Assembly: GCF_009728995.1 (NCBI RefSeq)
Contig: NZ_VTZW01000016.1
Coordinates: 392,421-456,420 of the forward strand
Length of the DNA: 64,000 nt
From: Streptomonospora sp. PA3
GTDB taxonomy: Bacteria > Actinomycetota > Actinomycetes > Streptosporangiales > Streptosporangiaceae
Direction of reading: 5' to 3'
This document shows positions 61,941 to 64,000 of the stretch, one piece after another. A program made the position numbers and the translations under genes. Position 1 is the first letter of the stretch, and each line of letters opens with the position of its first letter. The notes under the pieces were generated by a model. The model worked only from the letters and a program-made list of their open reading frames with translations. It ran no database searches and was not told where the DNA came from.

Positions 61941-64000
61941 TCAGTCCGCGCGGGGTCCCTGCGCGGTCTGCAGGGCGCGGCAGGATTCGGCGTAGCGCGC
62001 GAGCTCCTGTTCGACCGGGGCGAGGATGCGCTGCTCGGCCAGCTCGCGGGCCCGCTGGGCACTGCGCTGCTCGACCTGCTCGCGCCGCTGGGCCGCCGAC
62101 ACCCCGATCAGGTTGGCGCACCCGGTGCCCAGCAGCCAGCCCGCCACCGGCATGGCCGCCGCCATCGCGCCGGCGAAGGCCAGGAAGACCGGTGTGTCCA
62201 GCAGCACCAGGCCGGTCAGGCCCCCGGCCAGCCAGCTGACCAGGACGGTGATGAACCAGAGCGCGCCGACTCCCGCCAGGGCCACCAGCACGTACTGCAG
62301 CACCTGCACGCCGCGCCACCAGTTGGGGGTGTCCTCGGGGTCGGGCACCGACGCCGCCACGGCCTCGCTCAGCTCCCGCGGCAGCGTGTCCAGCCCGCCG
62401 CGGGCCGCAGCGCGCACCCGGCGCGGCCAGGGCACCGGAAGCGACCCGGCGACCTCGTCGGCGACATCGACGGCGGCCTTGTCGATGCCCGCGCTGTAGG
62501 CCTCGACCGGTGCCGCCGCCTCGGCGCTGCCGCCGAAGCCGTCGCCGACCGCGCTGAGCGGGTCGCGGCGCAGCTTGCGCGCCCACCGGCTCAGCGGCCA
62601 GCCGACCCGGCGCTCGCCGCGCTGCTCGTAGGCGGTCTCGGCGGTGTCGGCGATGGCCGCCACGCCGCCCGCCTCGACCAGGTCGGCGACCAGTGCGGCG
62701 CGCACCCGGTCGGGCACGACGACGTCGGTCTCGCCGGGGTCGCCGTGATAGCGCTCGAATCCCACGACCACGCGGTCCAGGTCGGCGACCAGCCGGTCGA
62801 TCAGCGCCCGGCGCTGCGAGACGGTGTCGGCGAGCAGGGAGCGCAGGGTGCGGATCCCCTGGCCGGTGAGGGTGGAGGTGGTGAGCACCCGCGGGTGCAC
62901 TCCCGATTCGGTCTCCAGCAGCCGGCGCAGGTCGGTCAGCAGCTCCTCCAGCTCCTCGGGCTCGACGCGGTCGACCTGGTTGAGCACGGCCACGGTGACC
63001 GAGCCGTGGCCGGTCATCTCGGCGAGGTAGCGGTGGTGCACGGCGGCGTCGGCGTACTTCTGCGGGTCCAGGACCCACACGAGCAGGTCGCAGGAGCCGA
63101 TCAGGCGGTCGGCCTCGGCGGTGTGCTCGGCGCGCACCGAGTCGTGGTCGGGCAGGTCGAGCAGGATCAGCCCGGACAGCTCGGAGTCGCTCTTGTCGAG
63201 TTCGCTGGTGCGCGAGTGGCGGTTGCGCCGCGGCACGCCCAGCCAGCTGAGCAGCCCCTCGGCGCCCTCGTTGCCCCACACGCAGGCGTGTGCGTCGGAG
63301 GTGGTGGGGCGGGTGATGCCCACGCGGGAGAACTCCAGCCCGCACAGCGCGTTGAACAGCGACGACTTGCCGCTTCCGGTGCCACCGGCCAGGGCGACCA
63401 CGGTGTGCTCGCCGGAGAGCCGCAACCGGGCCCCGGCGTGGTCGAGGAGGGCCTGGGCCTGTTCGAGGAGCTCGGGGTCGAAATCGTCGGCTCCGATGCC
63501 CACGAGCGCCGAGACCGCGTCCAGCCGCGTGATCAGCTGCTCGCGGGTGATGGCGGGCATCGGCTCCCACAGGTCGTCGGCCGTGGTGGGCCGGTACTCC
63601 TCGTCCTCGTCCGCGGGGATGTCGGCGTCTGCCCCGTAGCGGGCCACCGCGCCGGCGGCGCTCGGCTCGGCCGGCGTCGGCGCGTCCTCAGCGGCCGCCT
63701 CGGGCTCGGGGGCCGACGGCGCGGGGGCCGCCTCGGCGGAGGTGTCCTCGACGTTGACGACGGGCATCGGGCCGGTGCGGCGCCCGGCGATCATGTTGGT
63801 CTCGTTGACGTCGGCCAGGCTGCCCACCCAGGCGGCCAGGCGGTCGGGGTCGTCGGGGTCGCCCTCGCCGCCGGTCCGCCCGGCGCCCGGGGCCCCGGGG
63901 GCGGCGTGGCGGCCGTGGACGGAGCGGTCGCCGGCGCCCTCCTGCTCGCGCCGGGCCTGGCGCGGGCCGGACTCGCCGGCCGCGTGGCGGACGGGGCGCT
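61941..64000 (-). CDS. Dynamin-like/YfjP-type membrane GTPase (probably 5'-truncated by the window)
   Basis: At least 628 residues. The N-terminus is low-complexity and acidic, then AGGTGSGKSSLFNAL (G1), VGITRPTTSDAH (G2), LILLDLPDHDSVR (G3) and VLNQVDRVEP (G4-like) mark the GTPase domain. Two hydrophobic segments are near the end (about 510-535 and 540-575), followed by a coiled-coil tail. A GTG exists at 63827 but without a ribosome binding site. The frame remains open to 64000, reading GEGDPDDPDRLAAWVGSLAD, so the true start is probably beyond the edge. Membrane remodelling or stress tolerance is likely by family; not proven. Confidence 0.8.
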   Translation of the reverse strand, partial: RPVRHAAGESGPRQARREQEGAGDRSVHGRHAAPGAPGAGRTGGEGDPDDPDRLAAWVGSLADVNETNMIAGRRTGPMPVVNVEDTSAEAAPAPSAPEPEAAAEDAPTPAEPSAAGAVARYGADADIPADEDEEYRPTTADDLWEPMPAITREQLITRLDAVSALVGIGADDFDPELLEQAQALLDHAGARLRLSGEHTVVALAGGTGSGKSSLFNALCGLEFSRVGITRPTTSDAHACVWGNEGAEGLLSWLGVPRRNRHSRTSELDKSDSELSGLILLDLPDHDSVRAEHTAEADRLIGSCDLLVWVLDPQKYADAAVHHRYLAEMTGHGSVTVAVLNQVDRVEPEELEELLTDLRRLLETESGVHPRVLTTSTLTGQGIRTLRSLLADTVSQRRALIDRLVADLDRVVVGFERYHGDPGETDVVVPDRVRAALVADLVEAGGVAAIADTAETAYEQRGERRVGWPLSRWARKLRRDPLSAVGDGFGGSAEAAAPVEAYSAGIDKAAVDVADEVAGSLPVPWPRRVRAAARGGLDTLPRELSEAVAASVPDPEDTPNWWRGVQVLQYVLVALAGVGALWFITVLVSWLAGGLTGLVLLDTPVFLAFAGAMAAAMPVAGWLLGTGCANLIGVSAAQRREQVEQRSAQRARELAEQRILAPVEQELARYAESCRALQTAQGPRAD

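Overview
The window is chromosomal DNA of a high-GC actinomycete. Evidence is the very high GC in all housekeeping genes, frequent GTG starts, and actinobacterial gene orders: folC–DUF4233–ndk, and tig–clpP1–clpP2–clpX. A mycothiol-type thiol oxidoreductase, a group II truncated haemoglobin, an MT0933-type antitoxin protein and a pSAM2-like integrative element point the same way. The gene set fits the Streptosporangiales/Nocardiopsaceae, but that placement is inference.

Layout. 1–10.3 kb: ndk, a DUF4233 membrane protein and folC (minus); a secreted LVIVD-repeat protein divergent from a DUF305 lipoprotein; clpX, clpP2, clpP1 and tig (minus) with a ClgR-like box before clpP1; tRNA-Pro(UGG). 10.45–22.84 kb: tRNA-Gly(UCC) followed by a complete 12.3-kb AICE (actinomycete integrative and conjugative element). 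It is bounded by a 47-bp direct repeat of the tRNA 3' half. Its backbone runs on the minus strand: small genes, a GntR/KorSA-like regulator, two small conserved proteins, an FtsK-like Tra, a rolling-circle Rep, Xis and Int. The last four junctions are overlapping stop/start codons. 17.7–22.3 kb (plus strand) is the element's cargo: an XRE/TPR regulator and flavoprotein pair, then a strikingly AT-richer three-gene block. That block encodes an NA37 (NdpA-like) protein, a RelA/SpoT-type nucleotide synthetase and a four-helix membrane protein. A 0.45-kb structured non-coding stretch follows, up to the right attachment site.

23–34 kb: small membrane proteins, a putative DNA-binding protein, a cytidylyltransferase-fold protein, an ABC exporter, TetR, a DHA2-type MFS pump, a [2Fe-2S] thioredoxin-fold protein with a histone-H1-like lysine tail, an ABC ATPase, an MT0933-type protein, MgtE and a SpoIIE-type phosphatase. 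34–50 kb: an Eis-family acetyltransferase, rpiB, an aldehyde dehydrogenase, an Rv2466c-like protein, pepN, malQ, an MFS protein, an amidase, a NERD protein and ilvD. 50–64 kb: an FmdB zinc ribbon, an HNH protein, a prolyl oligopeptidase, a thioesterase, an MFS protein, glbO, ettA, a DUF4192 protein, a GGDEF membrane protein with a BldD-like box upstream, and a dynamin-like GTPase that reads open to the window edge.

The most interesting region is the low-GC cargo at 19,330–22,258. A nucleotide synthetase translationally coupled to a small multi-pass membrane protein, inside a mobile element, has the architecture of a second-messenger/membrane-effector conflict system. No function is demonstrated by the sequence alone. 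All calls come from reading the sequence; no database search was run.
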